From assembly GCF_021646685.1 (NCBI RefSeq), contig NZ_JAKJHW010000002.1, positions 310,001-374,000 of the forward strand: DNA of 64,000 nt, in the 5' to 3' direction. Origin of the DNA: Pseudalkalibacillus salsuginis. Lineage in GTDB: Bacteria > Bacillota > Bacilli > Bacillales > Fictibacillaceae. Shown piece by piece: positions 44,059-53,224 of the stretch; position 1 is the first letter of the stretch; every line of letters begins with the position of its first letter. The position numbers and the translations under genes are program-made. The notes beneath the pieces were generated by a model, which was given only the letters and a program-made list of their open reading frames with translations, was not told the origin of the DNA and did no database searches.

Positions 44059-44854
44059 TTGCGACCTCCTCAGCCAATATGATTTTCGTTCCAATCTCTT
44101 TCCCGGTGCAAAAATCGATCAGGGCATCTGCAGTCATTCCATTGATGATCGATACTTCAGGCACACCATGCTCAAGTGCATCGACTGCCGATTTCACTTT
44201 CGGGATCATCCCTCCAGTTATCACTTCGTTATCCATCAGTTCAAGGATGTCATCCTTCGTTACCGTATGGAGGACTTTCTTTTCCGTTCCTTCTTCTACA
44301 TAAAGCCCAGGAATATCACTGATCAGACAAAGCCTTGCCCCGAGGGCTTTCGCCACTTCTGCGGCTGCGATATCCCCGTTGATGTTGTACCGTTGACCAC
44401 GTTCATCTATTCCAAGCGGTGAGATGACCGGGATATAACCATGATCACCGAGCTGTGAAATCAACTTCGTTTCAACGTGGAAGATCTCTCCGACAAAACC
44501 GAGATCAACAGAGCTCTGCAACTTCTTTGCTTTCAACAGCCCACCGTCGATACCGCTCAAGCCGTATGCATTGCCGCCTTCTTCCACCAGATGTCTCACG
44601 ATTTGCTTATTGACCGATCCACTCAGGACCATTTCGACGACATCAAGTACTTCCTCCGTCGTTACGCGGAGTCCGTTGACAAATGTCGTTTCCGTGCCCA
44701 TCTTCTTCAAAAGGGATGATATGAGCGGTCCACCGCCATGGACGATGACCGGTTTTACACCAAGCTCTTTTTGAAGATGGACGATATTTTCATAAAACGA
44801 TTCAGGTAAAGCTTCCAAAACACTTCCGCCACATTTAATGACAAGATAAGTCAT
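44048..44854 (-). CDS. argB: Acetylglutamate kinase
   Basis: 268 residues. Amino-acid kinase fold with VIKCGGSVLE at the N-terminus, VIVHGGGPLISSLL (about 36-49), NINGDIAAAEVAKAL and GGMIPKVKSAVDAL. Phosphorylates N-acetylglutamate in arginine synthesis; in many bacteria it is feedback-inhibited by arginine through an N-terminal helix, which is short here, fitting the cyclic pathway with ArgJ. Third gene of the operon. Confidence 0.97.
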   Translation of the reverse strand: MTYLVIKCGGSVLEALPESFYENIVHLQKELGVKPVIVHGGGPLISSLLKKMGTETTFVNGLRVTTEEVLDVVEMVLSGSVNKQIVRHLVEEGGNAYGLSGIDGGLLKAKKLQSSVDLGFVGEIFHVETKLISQLGDHGYIPVISPLGIDERGQRYNINGDIAAAEVAKALGARLCLISDIPGLYVEEGTEKKVLHTVTKDDILELMDNEVITGGMIPKVKSAVDALEHGVPEVSIINGMTADALIDFCTGKEIGTKIILAEEVANVH

Positions 44855-44865
44855 CAGCTTCCTCC

Positions 44866-46092
44866 TTAAGTTCGATAAGACGCATTGATTTTCACGTAAT
44901 CATAAGACAGATCACAGCCCCAAGCCGTGGCTTCATGTTCTCCTTGACTCAAATCCACGTAGATATGCACATTTTCCTGTTGCAGATAGTCTTTCGCTTC
45001 CTCTTCACTGAAGGATGATGGCAGACCGTTCCCGACGACTTGGATATCGCCGAGGGAGACACTTACCTTCTCTGGATTGACCTGCTCCCCGCTATAACCG
45101 ATCGCACATACGATCCTTCCCCAGTTTGGATCTGTTCCATAAATCGCAGTTTTCACAAGATTGGAGGAGATGATCGCCTTCCCGACAGCACGGGCGGCAC
45201 CCCCGCTCCTTGCCCCTTTCACATGGACCTCGACCAGTTTCGTCGCCCCTTCACCGTCCCTTGCGATCTTTTTCGCCAGGGATGTACAGACTGATTTCAA
45301 CCCTTGTAAAAATACAGCCCAATCCGGATGGTTTTCATTAAGCAGTTCGTTCCCCGCTTTTCCGTTCGCCATCGTGAGCACCATGTCATTCGTACTCGTA
45401 TCCCCATCAACCGTGATCATGTTAAATGTCTCATCAGTCACCTGCCGTAATGCAGCCTGCAAGCTCTCATGACCGATGTTTGCATCCGTCGTGATGAACC
45501 CGAGCATGGTCGCCATGTTTGGGTGGATCATGCCCGAACCTTTGGCTGCACCTCCGATACTGACCGGCTTTCCGTCGACCTCGAATTTCACAGCATGATG
45601 CTTGACCTTTGTATCCGTCGTAAGGATCGCTTCCTCGAAGTTCGCCGCACCCTCGTAGTTTTTCGAGAGGATCTTTTTTACACCGGACTTGATCTTATCC
45701 ATTGGTAATTGCACGCCAATGACTCCAGTGGACGTGACAGCGACATGATGCTTCTCAACGCCGAGTTCTTTTGCGAAGACCTGCTGCATCTCATAGGCGT
45801 CCTTCAGCCCCTGGTCCCCTGTACATGCATTTGCATTAGCTGAATTCACGAGTACCGCCTGGATCTTGTTCTCGACCGCGATGCTTTCCTGCGTGACATG
45901 AAGGGGTGCTGCTTGAAAAAGGTTGGTCGTGTACACACCGGCGGTTACAGCTGGAACTTCTGATAAAACATAACCGAGATCAAGACGCGTTTTCCGGAGT
46001 CCGCAATGGAGGCCTCCAGCGGTGAATCCCTGCGGGGTTGTTACACCTCCATCTATCAGACTGATGATTTCGTTCGTTTTCATTGCTTGCAT
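44866..46092 (-). CDS. argJ: Bifunctional ornithine acetyltransferase/N-acetylglutamate synthase
   Basis: 408 residues. The self-cleavage site is in [13 protein letters not shown] (cleavage between Ala and Thr); the upstream AAKGSGMI and [10 protein letters not shown] are typical. The protein transfers the acetyl group from acetylornithine to glutamate, allowing the cyclic arginine pathway; many Bacillus ArgJ also use acetyl-CoA. The start has GGAGG upstream. Second gene of argCJBD. Confidence 0.97.
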   Translation of the reverse strand: MQAMKTNEIISLIDGGVTTPQGFTAGGLHCGLRKTRLDLGYVLSEVPAVTAGVYTTNLFQAAPLHVTQESIAVENKIQAVLVNSANANACTGDQGLKDAYEMQQVFAKELGVEKHHVAVTSTGVIGVQLPMDKIKSGVKKILSKNYEGAANFEEAILTTDTKVKHHAVKFEVDGKPVSIGGAAKGSGMIHPNMATMLGFITTDANIGHESLQAALRQVTDETFNMITVDGDTSTNDMVLTMANGKAGNELLNENHPDWAVFLQGLKSVCTSLAKKIARDGEGATKLVEVHVKGARSGGAARAVGKAIISSNLVKTAIYGTDPNWGRIVCAIGYSGEQVNPEKVSVSLGDIQVVGNGLPSSFSEEEAKDYLQQENVHIYVDLSQGEHEATAWGCDLSYDYVKINASYRT

Positions 46093-46110
46093 TATCTTTC
46101 CTCCTCCCGA

Positions 46111-47148
46111 TTATGGATAGATTGGAACATTCGTAAGCCCGGTCTGTTCGTCCCAGCCTTGTATCAAATTCATGTTTTGGATTGCTTGCCCTGCTGCACC
46201 TTTGACAAGATTATCGATCACAGCAACGGTCATCAGCCTTCCCGTCCGATCGTCCACCTTGAAACCGATGTCGCAATAATTGCTTCCATACACCTCTTTC
46301 GTTCCAGGGATGATCCCTTCAGGACGGACACGTACGAAAGGATGTTCCTTGTAAAAGCCTTGGTATAACTCGATGATTTCCTCAGTCGTTTTTCCGACCG
46401 TCATATTCGAATAGATCGTGCACATGATGCCTCTAGTCATCGGAACGAGATGAGGAGTGAATGATACTTGCAGATCGACTCCGCTCTCTTTAACGAGGAT
46501 CTGCTCAATTTCCGGGATATGCTGATGCTCCGCCAGCTTATAAGCTCTGAAATTCTCATTCGATTCAGAGAAATGGGTTTTCAAGGAGACGCTTCTCCCT
46601 GCCCCGGATAGACCAGACTTAGCATCGATGATGATGGATTGCGGTTCGATCAGTTGTTCTTTTAAAATTGGAATGAGTGCTAACAATGTGGCTGTCGGAT
46701 AACAGCCTGGATTTGCGACCAATGTTGCATTTTTCACTTCTTCTTTATAAATTTCACTTAGGCCGTATGTCGCCTGTTCTGTGTATTCCTGTGGCGGTGA
46801 GGATATTTTATACCACTTTTCATAGATTTCTGGGGAATCCAGCCGGAAGTCCCCCGCAAGGTCGATGCATTTAACACCCTGTTCCAGAAATTGCGGGACA
46901 AGTTCGGTACTGACTCCTGATGGCGTCCCGAAGAAAACGAGATCGGCCTCTTCACTGACTTTCTCTACATCCATTTCAGAAAAAGAAGTTTCGATGATGC
47001 CTGAAAGATGCGGGTAGATTGATTGAAGCTCATTGCCGCTGTTCGAGTGAGAAACAATAGTGGAAATTTTAACTAGCGGATGATTATGTAACAACCTTAC
47101 CAGTTCAACTGCCCCATAACCGGTTCCTCCGATAATTGCTGCTTTCAA
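46111..47148 (-). CDS. argC: N-acetyl-gamma-glutamyl-phosphate reductase
   Basis: 345 residues. Rossmann start AAIIGGTGYGAVELVRLL, catalytic Cys in VANPGCYPTATLLAL (about 149), and the C-terminal His/substrate region HLVPMTRGIM. Reduces N-acetylglutamyl phosphate to the semialdehyde with NADPH. First gene of argCJBD, directly behind the ARG-box-like promoter. Confidence 0.97.
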   Translation of the reverse strand: MKAAIIGGTGYGAVELVRLLHNHPLVKISTIVSHSNSGNELQSIYPHLSGIIETSFSEMDVEKVSEEADLVFFGTPSGVSTELVPQFLEQGVKCIDLAGDFRLDSPEIYEKWYKISSPPQEYTEQATYGLSEIYKEEVKNATLVANPGCYPTATLLALIPILKEQLIEPQSIIIDAKSGLSGAGRSVSLKTHFSESNENFRAYKLAEHQHIPEIEQILVKESGVDLQVSFTPHLVPMTRGIMCTIYSNMTVGKTTEEIIELYQGFYKEHPFVRVRPEGIIPGTKEVYGSNYCDIGFKVDDRTGRLMTVAVIDNLVKGAAGQAIQNMNLIQGWDEQTGLTNVPIYP

Positions 47149-47192
47149 ATGACTCCCTCTCCTATCTGCTGTTCTGTTTGCTATTTCGGATT

Positions 47193-47221
47193 ATTATACA
47201 TACATAAGTATTTTTATTCAA
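47193..47221 (-). promoter_or_regulatory. argCJBD promoter with ARG-box-like sequence
   Basis: Minus strand -35 TTGAAT (47216-47221), 17-base spacer, -10 TATAAT (47193-47198); the -35 belongs to TTGAATAAAAATACTTATGT, like an AhrC/ArgR half-site pair. Over about 58 bases it aligns with the argF promoter with few differences. Confidence 0.72.
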
Positions 47222-47309
47222 CAGTATTTATGAAAATTCTTAAATAAAGCGCTTTCATTTTACCTTTCATTTAAATAATAATACAGATTATGGTCGGAAG
47301 AAGAGTAAT

Positions 47310-47388
47310 TGGGGGTTATCGGGATAATTTCGGAGTTGTCGGGATAATTTCAAATTTGTAGCGGACGATGCCAAAGTTGTCGGGATAA
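47310..47388. repeat. Short tandem repeat, GTTGTCGGGATAATT units
   Basis: Units GGTTATCGGGATAATTTC, AGTTGTCGGGATAATTTC, a diverged TTGTAGCGGACGATG and AGTTGTCGGGATAATTG, at about 21-24 base spacing, in the gap between argC and the lipoprotein terminator. Confidence 0.65.
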
Positions 47389-47389
47389 T

Positions 47390-47442
47390 TGAAAAAAGAT
47401 CAACCCGCCACTATATTCAATGGTCAGGATTGATCTTTTTCT
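47390..47442. terminator. Terminator of the YhcN/YlaJ-like gene
   Basis: Arms AAAAAGATCAA (to 47403)/TTGATCTTTTT (47430-47440) with a partly paired interior; U-runs on both strands. Confidence 0.75.
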
Positions 47443-47451
47443 CACTACTTT

Positions 47452-47985
47452 TTAGCGAGCGTTAGGGAATACACGGCGGATCGTTTCATTGAATTCTTCA
47501 AATAGACCTTGTACGGGCTCCCCACGACCGAACTTTTCTGCATAATTGGCAGAGCGATCAAAGAATTCCGGGTTCGTTGAAACGAAAACGTTATTGATGT
47601 CCCGGTCAGTCGCTTTTACTTGGTCGGAAATCTTCTTCTCAAGCTCTCTCGTTACTTCACCTTCAGTTTGTGTCCCAGCAGTAAGTTGTGCTGCCACATA
47701 AGCATTCTCATTTGTAACGAACACATTCGCATCTTGTACTTCAGGCAAATTCGTGATCTTATCTGCAGCTTCATTAGCTACTTCAACACGATTGTTTCCA
47801 TTGTTGTTCATGATATTGGCATCATTGTTATTATTATCAATAACCCCATTATCACGATCGCCGATGTTCTCAGTTTCAGCGCCGTTATCAGCGCCGTTAT
47901 CATCCCCGTTGTTCCCCATGTTACAAGCAACTAGTGCAGTAGCGAAAAGACATGCAACCAGCAAAAATTTTGTTTTCAAGAACAT
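47452..47985 (-). CDS. YhcN/YlaJ family sporulation lipoprotein
   Basis: 177 residues. The signal peptide ends in the lipobox LVAC (about 18-21), then a Asn/Asp/Gly-rich spacer, then a YhcN/YlaJ domain (VANEAADKITNLPEVQDANVFVTNENAYVAAQL and later DRDINNVFVSTNPEFFDR). Members are found in spore membranes or cortex of Bacillus and are made in the forespore. AGGAGG precedes the ATG. Exact role unclear. Confidence 0.88.
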   Translation of the reverse strand: MFLKTKFLLVACLFATALVACNMGNNGDDNGADNGAETENIGDRDNGVIDNNNNDANIMNNNGNNRVEVANEAADKITNLPEVQDANVFVTNENAYVAAQLTAGTQTEGEVTRELEKKISDQVKATDRDINNVFVSTNPEFFDRSANYAEKFGRGEPVQGLFEEFNETIRRVFPNAR

Positions 47986-48168
47986 GTAAATTCCTCCTTA
48001 CTTGTGATTTTCAAATTTCGACCTTAGTTTGGAAAGTTCAATGGAAAATTATACATATGTTTTTAAAAATTACATGGAAATGGCCAGATGGTAAGAAATA
48101 GGCTCAATGGACATGTTTTACCCACATAAAATGACAATACAGTTTGATTACAATTAAGGAGTGCTCAT

Positions 48169-48450
48169 ATGAACGGGAATCCATACCACGGAGGTCAGCA
48201 ACCAAATTGGGGACAACAAGAACAATACTATCACCAACAATCACACGGTCCCCTATACCCACAATTGAAGAGTCAAACATTGATGACAGTCCAGCCGTTT
48301 GTTGGATATGGTCTGGAGGAAGCGAAACATACTTCGTACAGACATGCGATGATGGAAGTTGCAGCGATCAGCTATTTGATTGGAAAGGGCTTTCATCCGA
48401 GAATGGCTCACCAAATAGTCGAGTCATGGGAAGTAAACGAACATTTTTAA
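48169..48450 (+). CDS. Small Gln/Tyr/His-rich protein, probable spore or surface protein
   Basis: 93 residues, ATG preceded by AAGGAGTG. The first third is rich in Gln, Tyr, His and Pro (PNWGQQEQYYHQQSHGPLYP); the rest, VGYGLEEAKHTSYRHAMMEV and ISYLIGKGFHPRMAHQIVES, looks helical. I do not recognise a named family. It lies between a spore lipoprotein and a secreted nuclease/phosphatase-like gene. It is followed by a strong terminator. Confidence 0.6.
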   Translation: MNGNPYHGGQQPNWGQQEQYYHQQSHGPLYPQLKSQTLMTVQPFVGYGLEEAKHTSYRHAMMEVAAISYLIGKGFHPRMAHQIVESWEVNEHF

Positions 48451-48467
48451 ATACTTCCCCAAAATCA

Positions 48468-48503
48468 TTAACCTCCGAGCACAGGCTTCGGAGGTTATTT
48501 TCG
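48468..48503 (+). terminator. Terminator of the small Gln/Tyr-rich gene
   Basis: Stem AACCTCCGA (48470-48478)/TCGGAGGTT (48488-48496) followed by ATTTTCG. Confidence 0.85.
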
Positions 48504-48535
48504 TTTGATAGCAGAACGTATGGGTCCGACACCCC

Positions 48536-49438
48536 TTAAGGAGCATAATGAAGTGTCAAACCAGCCATAACCGGATAATGATCACTCGGAAACCGACCCT
48601 CTTCCCGATCATCTAAAATTGCGATTTCATGTACAGTCATTTTTCCTTTTGAGAGGATCCAGTCTATCCGATCCTTTGGCCCCCCGCCAGTTGGATCACG
48701 GAAAGCATTGAATGTACCCAGATCTTCGTTGATCCTGCTTTCGGCTATTTCCCACAAATCTGTGAAAGGTCCCTCTTTTGTCAGTTTTTGATGGACGACA
48801 CTTTCCGGACCCACGTTGAAATCCCCAGTTATCAGAACCGGTAAAGCTGGATCGAGTTCTTTCATTTTTTTTATAATCAGTGTGGTACTTTTCCGCCTTG
48901 ATTCCTCTGAAATATGATCCAAGTGCGTATTTATAAAGTAGAACGACTGATTGGTCTGAAGGTCGAGGAACTTAACCCAGGTTACCATCCTAGGATTGAT
49001 GTTTCCCCAAGATCGGGAACCGATTGTCTCTGGTGCATCGGAAAGCCAATAATGGTCATATTCCAATGGTGTGAACCGTGTTTTCTTATAAAAGATCGGC
49101 ATGAATAATCCTTTACTTCCGCCTTCCTTTCCGAGTCCGATCCAGTCATACTCTGGAAGATCAGAACCCATTTCTTTTACCTGTTGAAAAAGAGGCTCCT
49201 GGGTTCCGATGATATCCGGCATGTGGCTACGGATCACCTTACGGATCAACGGCCTCCTTCCATCCCAATTATACGGAGATGGAACCGAATTGTTCATGAA
49301 TCGAACATTGTAGGTCATCACCCGTAAATTCAAATCTGACGAGCCTTCTTCATTCATCGCAAATGTAGTTGCCGGGCCAGGATTCAATTCAGCCAGGACC
49401 AAAAATCCTAAGGACAAAAGGAGAAAAGCTTTCCTCAT
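48536..49438 (-). CDS. Secreted endonuclease/exonuclease/phosphatase family protein
   Basis: About 300 residues from ATG 49438 (GAGGTGA upstream; a TTG precedes it). A signal peptide (about 1-28) leads into the EEP fold: MTYNVRFMN (about 41-49), IIGTQEP with the catalytic Glu (about 77-83), NTHLDH, ITGDFNVGP (about 203-211) and FPSDHYPV at the end. The family cuts DNA, RNA, lipids or sugar phosphates; the secreted form without other marks could be a nuclease or sphingomyelinase-like enzyme. Confidence 0.85.
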   Translation of the reverse strand: MRKAFLLLSLGFLVLAELNPGPATTFAMNEEGSSDLNLRVMTYNVRFMNNSVPSPYNWDGRRPLIRKVIRSHMPDIIGTQEPLFQQVKEMGSDLPEYDWIGLGKEGGSKGLFMPIFYKKTRFTPLEYDHYWLSDAPETIGSRSWGNINPRMVTWVKFLDLQTNQSFYFINTHLDHISEESRRKSTTLIIKKMKELDPALPVLITGDFNVGPESVVHQKLTKEGPFTDLWEIAESRINEDLGTFNAFRDPTGGGPKDRIDWILSKGKMTVHEIAILDDREEGRFPSDHYPVMAGLTLHYAP

Positions 49439-49637
49439 CAAATCACCTCACAGAGATGCTATTGTTAGCATGCCTTAAGAGGATTGTTTTACACATGTTT
49501 TTATGATCTTAGTAAACCGATAGACTTCCCCAATAGCCTACCAAAGTATTATTTTTTTAATTTTCAGACATATGATTTTACTCTCAAACCGTGAACCGCT
49601 ATACTTGTTTCTAAACTTTCATAGGGAGTGATTTGCT

Positions 49638-50582
49638 TTGAAGAAATTTCAGTTAAAAAATTTCGCGATTATATCTCTGCTGGTCTTCCTTGTCATAAGT
49701 GGATTGAATCTATCACTGGCGGAAGCGAAGAAAGGCAATCTGCTTGAATGGAATGGCCAGAAGATCGCTACTTTGGACGCGAACGGAAAGTCCTATATTC
49801 AGGTTGAACAGGCGGCGCAGGCATCAGGAACCGACATACATAAAAGCAAAAACAAATACGTGATGCAGTCAAGGCTGGATCGGATCCAGAAGAAAGGGGT
49901 AATCCGAGTAGGAACGACCGGCGACTATAAGCCATTCACCTACTTCAACGAGGAAACAAACGAATTTGAAGGACTGGATATCGATGCAGCGAAGCTGATG
50001 GCTGTGGATCTAGGAGTCGAGGTCGAATTTGTCAAGACTTCGTGGCCTACATTGATGGAGGATCTTTTGGATGACAAGTTCGATATCGCAGTCGGCGGCA
50101 TCAGCCGGAATACCGATCGTCAAATAACCGGTCACTTGAGCATCCCTTATCTGGATGATGGAAAGTCACCATTGATCCGTGAAGAAGACAAAGATCGCTT
50201 CCAGAGCTTGGAGGATATCGATCAGCCAGATGTCACGATTGGTGTGAACCCTGGCGGAACGAACCAGAAGTTTGTGGACGCGAACATCAAACAAGCGAAT
50301 GTCGTCGTCATTGAAAATAACCTCGACATCCCACCGATGGTTGCAGAAGGTGAAGTCGATGTCATGATCACCGATAAAGTTGAGGCGATCTATTATGCCA
50401 GCAAAGACGAAAGACTATATGCAGCCTTGACAGATAGCACATTCACGAAAAGCCAAAAAGGATACCTCATGCACCGGAACGATCCAGCGTTCCAAAACTG
50501 GGTGGACCTCTGGATGGAAGAAATGGAACTGCAAGGTGAATTCGACCGTCTCAAGCAAGAATGGATTTATAGTGGGGAGTAA
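49638..50582 (+). CDS. Secreted PheC-like solute-binding-family protein
   Basis: 314 residues from TTG 49638, with GGGAG ten bases upstream. Signal peptide about 1-29; residues about 34-75 (LLEWNGQKIATLDANGKSYI) resemble a small copper-amine-oxidase-N-like unit. The remainder is the family-3 solute-binding fold: VIRVGTTGDYKPFTYFN (88-104), SWPTLM (135-140), NPGGTN (204-209) and TDKVEA (245-250). This set of motifs is closest to cyclohexadienyl dehydratase (PheC), which makes phenylpyruvate from prephenate. No permease gene is next to it, so an enzymatic role is possible; the evidence is by resemblance. Confidence 0.75.
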   Translation: MKKFQLKNFAIISLLVFLVISGLNLSLAEAKKGNLLEWNGQKIATLDANGKSYIQVEQAAQASGTDIHKSKNKYVMQSRLDRIQKKGVIRVGTTGDYKPFTYFNEETNEFEGLDIDAAKLMAVDLGVEVEFVKTSWPTLMEDLLDDKFDIAVGGISRNTDRQITGHLSIPYLDDGKSPLIREEDKDRFQSLEDIDQPDVTIGVNPGGTNQKFVDANIKQANVVVIENNLDIPPMVAEGEVDVMITDKVEAIYYASKDERLYAALTDSTFTKSQKGYLMHRNDPAFQNWVDLWMEEMELQGEFDRLKQEWIYSGE

Positions 50583-50587
50583 TTAGA

Positions 50588-50629
50588 AAAAAGTGAGGAG
50601 CTTGGCTTTCGAACCAAGCTCCCTCTTTA
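50588..50629. terminator. Bidirectional terminator
   Basis: Stem GAGG-AGCTTGG (50595-50605)/CCAAGCT-CCCTC (50614-50625), flanked by A- and T-runs, between convergent genes. Confidence 0.8.
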
Positions 50630-50638
50630 CCTTAACAT

Positions 50639-51070
50639 TCAACTAATATTTGCCTGGTCAAGCTTTTTTTGACCAATTGTTTGTTCTTTTTTCTTCAACG
50701 GAAAAAGTTTACGTAAATCTTCATTCCTTAACCAAATTCCTGCCCATGCCAAAACAGCTATATAAACAGGAAATAAGGTGTGGGTAAAAAGTGGGTTGTC
50801 AAGTCGAACATGTGTGGCTATAGCGCCACCGAAATAACCCGTCAACAGGATTGCACCTAAAACAGAAAATCGAGGAATCATGTAAAGGATAGCAGATAAT
50901 AAACCAAGGATACCGATTACAAAAATATGATGTTCGGAAAACCCGAGGCTCAGTGTCCCTTTAACAACAGAAGCTGGCTTGAAAAACTTGGATATACTGT
51001 CAAACAGCATAAACAAAATAACCAGGCCACTTATGGTCCATGCTACCCGAAGTCTTCTCTTTGAAATCAT
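50639..51070 (-). CDS. DoxX-like family membrane protein
   Basis: 143 residues, four membrane helices (about 10-25, 45-65, 70-88, 98-116), with a basic tail. The central GLLSAILYMIPRFSVLGAILLTGYFGGAIATHVR matches the DoxX-like signature also present in the gene at 63396. The function of this group is unclear; some link to quinone or redox systems. GAAGGAGGA precedes the ATG. Confidence 0.82.
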   Translation of the reverse strand: MISKRRLRVAWTISGLVILFMLFDSISKFFKPASVVKGTLSLGFSEHHIFVIGILGLLSAILYMIPRFSVLGAILLTGYFGGAIATHVRLDNPLFTHTLFPVYIAVLAWAGIWLRNEDLRKLFPLKKKEQTIGQKKLDQANIS

Positions 51071-51301
51071 ATTAACTCCTCCTTCAATTCAATTGTTTTC
51101 TCAATGAACCTCTTTATGACCTCATCCAATACATTTTTTACCTCCTTTTCTAATTTTACACAATCCATGCTATAACCAAATCCATCTTTCCTAAAGGGTA
51201 AAAACAACTAAATCAATCGAGTCCTTTGAACGATTTTACCTTTTCGTCAATACCACCTCCAAGATGTCCAATAAGTTTCAGACTCTATCATAGTACAATT
51301 T

Positions 51302-51335
51302 CATCCAGTACTTCGTGCTCGACTGTCCGTATGGA
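51302..51335 (+). repeat. Dispersed repeat, family C, copy 2
   Basis: Matches 2133-2166 at 28 of 34 positions, including the core TTCGTGCTCGA(A/C)TGTCCGTAT. Intergenic. Confidence 0.5.
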
Positions 51336-51454
51336 TTCGGGAGAACCCTCTTAGATCCTCACAAATAGAGTTCATCAGAAAATCTATCATTCTAGGTGTT
51401 TAGCCGTTTCATTTTTAATAGTTTTACATCTAATAGAGAAAGGAGGTGAACGAT

Positions 51455-51709
51455 ATGAGCAAACGCTACAGCTCTGGATGTTCAGAGGAAATTGTTTATT
51501 GTGAGCCTGAAACGATCGTTCGTGACACCTATGTAACTCGGGAGGTTACTTACGTCCATCCTATCAATATCATAAACAGACACCACATTGTGGAGGTTCC
51601 AAAACACGTATATAAAAAATCAACAAAAGACGTTTATGTGGAATCTCGCAAATCTCGTGGTTCCTATGATTCATGTTCCTCTGATGATGATTGGTTAGGA
51701 TATTGGTAA
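51455..51709 (+). CDS. CotD-like spore coat protein
   Basis: 84 residues from ATG 51455, with AAGGAGGTG upstream. The HPINIINRHHIVEVPKHVY stretch (about 33-51), rich in His, is the CotD-family signature, followed by a basic and then Ser/Asp-rich tail SYDSCSSDDDW with two cysteines. Such proteins are inner-coat components. Promoter elements for SigK are not obvious. It is monocistronic with a strong terminator downstream. Confidence 0.75.
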   Translation: MSKRYSSGCSEEIVYCEPETIVRDTYVTREVTYVHPINIINRHHIVEVPKHVYKKSTKDVYVESRKSRGSYDSCSSDDDWLGYW

Positions 51710-51755
51710 GATTTATAACCATTTATAAGATGACTGGGAAACCCATCCTTTAAAA

Positions 51756-51818
51756 GATAAAAAAGGGGCTGTTCAAAACAAAGTGTCAGACACTTATAGG
51801 ACAGCCCCTTTTATAAAA
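51756..51818 (+). terminator. Long hairpin terminator after the CotD-like gene
   Basis: Stem AAAAGGGGCTGT.../...ACAGCCCCTTTT, enclosing the palindrome AAGTGTCAGACACTT. The palindrome recurs near 60615, where it is also part of a hairpin. Confidence 0.7.
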
Positions 51819-51887
51819 TCATCAACATACTTAAGGGGGATAACTGAACAATTCTGCTGTTCACTGGATTGGATTTCGAAGTTCATA

Positions 51888-51926
51888 AAAAACAAAAAAA
51901 TACCATGATGAAGGTTCATGGTATCA
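51888..51926 (-). terminator. Terminator of the acetyltransferase gene
   Basis: Stem ATACCATGA (51900-51908)/TCATGGTAT (51916-51924) followed on the minus strand by TTTTTTTGTTTTTT. It lies about 120 bases after the stop. Confidence 0.75.
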
Positions 51927-52045
51927 CTGGATTATAAAGGTTTATGGAATTGATATCGTTTATGGGTGTTGCAGATCATTAAAACATTCCACAATACCCC
52001 GGCTACGCTCATTTTTACTAAAGTCTTCTCCAAATACAACTGGCT

Positions 52046-52528
52046 TTATTCATTGACCAGAAGGCTGTAGATGAATTGTTTGCCGATGCTCCCCATCTTC
52101 GTTCTCCCCGTATTGATGAAGCCGGCTTTTAAATAAAGCTGTTGGGCAGGCAGGTTTTTATGATTCACCGCCAATACGATTTCGGTACATGTCGGGAACT
52201 CATTTTTTACAAAGTCCCGTAGTTCATACATCCCTTTCTTTGCATAACCTTTCCCTTGTTCCATATGATTGATTGACAGGGCTGTCAAAAGCATAGCATC
52301 AGGATTATCTGAGTACTCTTTGACTCTTTCATTAGCATGCAATAGAAAGAATCCAACTGGTTTACTAAGATCTGAAAGGACAATCGGATGTTGTCCTTTC
52401 TTAACTTCTATGACTTCTGAGGGGAGAGCTGTAAATTTTGCCTGTTCTTCTGGTAAAGTAAAAGCTTTTAAGAAACTTAAATGCTCTGGTTTATACCGCT
52501 GTAAGTGTACTTCATGAGATGTATCCAT
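52046..52528 (-). CDS. GNAT family N-acetyltransferase
   Basis: 160 residues from ATG 52528, chosen because TAGGAGG precedes it; the frame is open to 52687 but without a site. The ALSINHMEQGKGYAKKGMYEL stretch (acetyl-CoA loop) and VNHKNLPAQQLYLKAGF near the end are typical of the GNAT fold. It resembles the group that includes spermidine acetyltransferases (RxxxGxG/A variant is QGKGYA). Substrate unknown. It overlaps nothing downstream and follows the YkvA-like gene. Confidence 0.82.
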   Translation of the reverse strand: MDTSHEVHLQRYKPEHLSFLKAFTLPEEQAKFTALPSEVIEVKKGQHPIVLSDLSKPVGFFLLHANERVKEYSDNPDAMLLTALSINHMEQGKGYAKKGMYELRDFVKNEFPTCTEIVLAVNHKNLPAQQLYLKAGFINTGRTKMGSIGKQFIYSLLVNE

Positions 52529-52602
52529 AATAATACCTCCTACTAATTCGACTCCTGGTTGATCCGATACTACGCAAAGTAAAGAGGTCATCGTTTGTGT
52601 CG

Positions 52603-52983
52603 TTACTGTAATATATGATATACCTTCAAACTGATCCATAGGGTGATCACGACCCAAACCAAAACGATGATGGAACCAACAAACCAATTCTTCGGTTTAC
52701 CTTTTTTCATCATGGCTTCGGCTTTTATTTCACAGTCTGATATGACTTTTTCAGGGATCATTTTCAGCGCAACTACAATTCCCAGGGGGACAATGATCAA
52801 ATCATCTATATAACCAAGCACGGGTATGAAGTCTGGTATCAAGTCAATAGGACTGAAAGCATATGCTACAACACATGCTGTAAATACTTTCGCGTACCAG
52901 GGCACTCTTTCATCTTTATATGCAAAGTAAAGTATGAATATTTGTCGTTTAATCCTTTTTGCCCAAACCTTTATCTTCTCCAT
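52603..52983 (-). CDS. DUF1232/YkvA family membrane protein
   Basis: 126 residues from ATG 52983 (AAGGAG upstream). Centre: PWYAKVFTACVVAYAFSPID (about 28-47) and LIPDFIPVLGYIDD (about 48-61), which is the DUF1232 signature. A C-terminal helix at about 102-121 would span the membrane. Function unknown. Confidence 0.9.
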   Translation of the reverse strand: MEKIKVWAKRIKRQIFILYFAYKDERVPWYAKVFTACVVAYAFSPIDLIPDFIPVLGYIDDLIIVPLGIVVALKMIPEKVISDCEIKAEAMMKKGKPKNWFVGSIIVLVWVVITLWISLKVYHILQ

Positions 52984-53224
52984 TTTATTCTCCTTAAAAA
53001 ATATTGAAGTATCCATTACACCGGAAATAATTACCTTTATTTACCATCAAATAAGCCTAAGCCATTTTAGCGGGACCTTCATAATGATAAGTATGGCAAA
53101 CTTTATGACATGTTTTTAAGGATGGACTGGTTTGTCAGCGACTCACCAGCATCTAAGATCCTGGATAGCTAGAACTTGATCTTAGCTTGAGTTTCACACT
53201 TTCGTACAGCCATTCATTCCCTCG

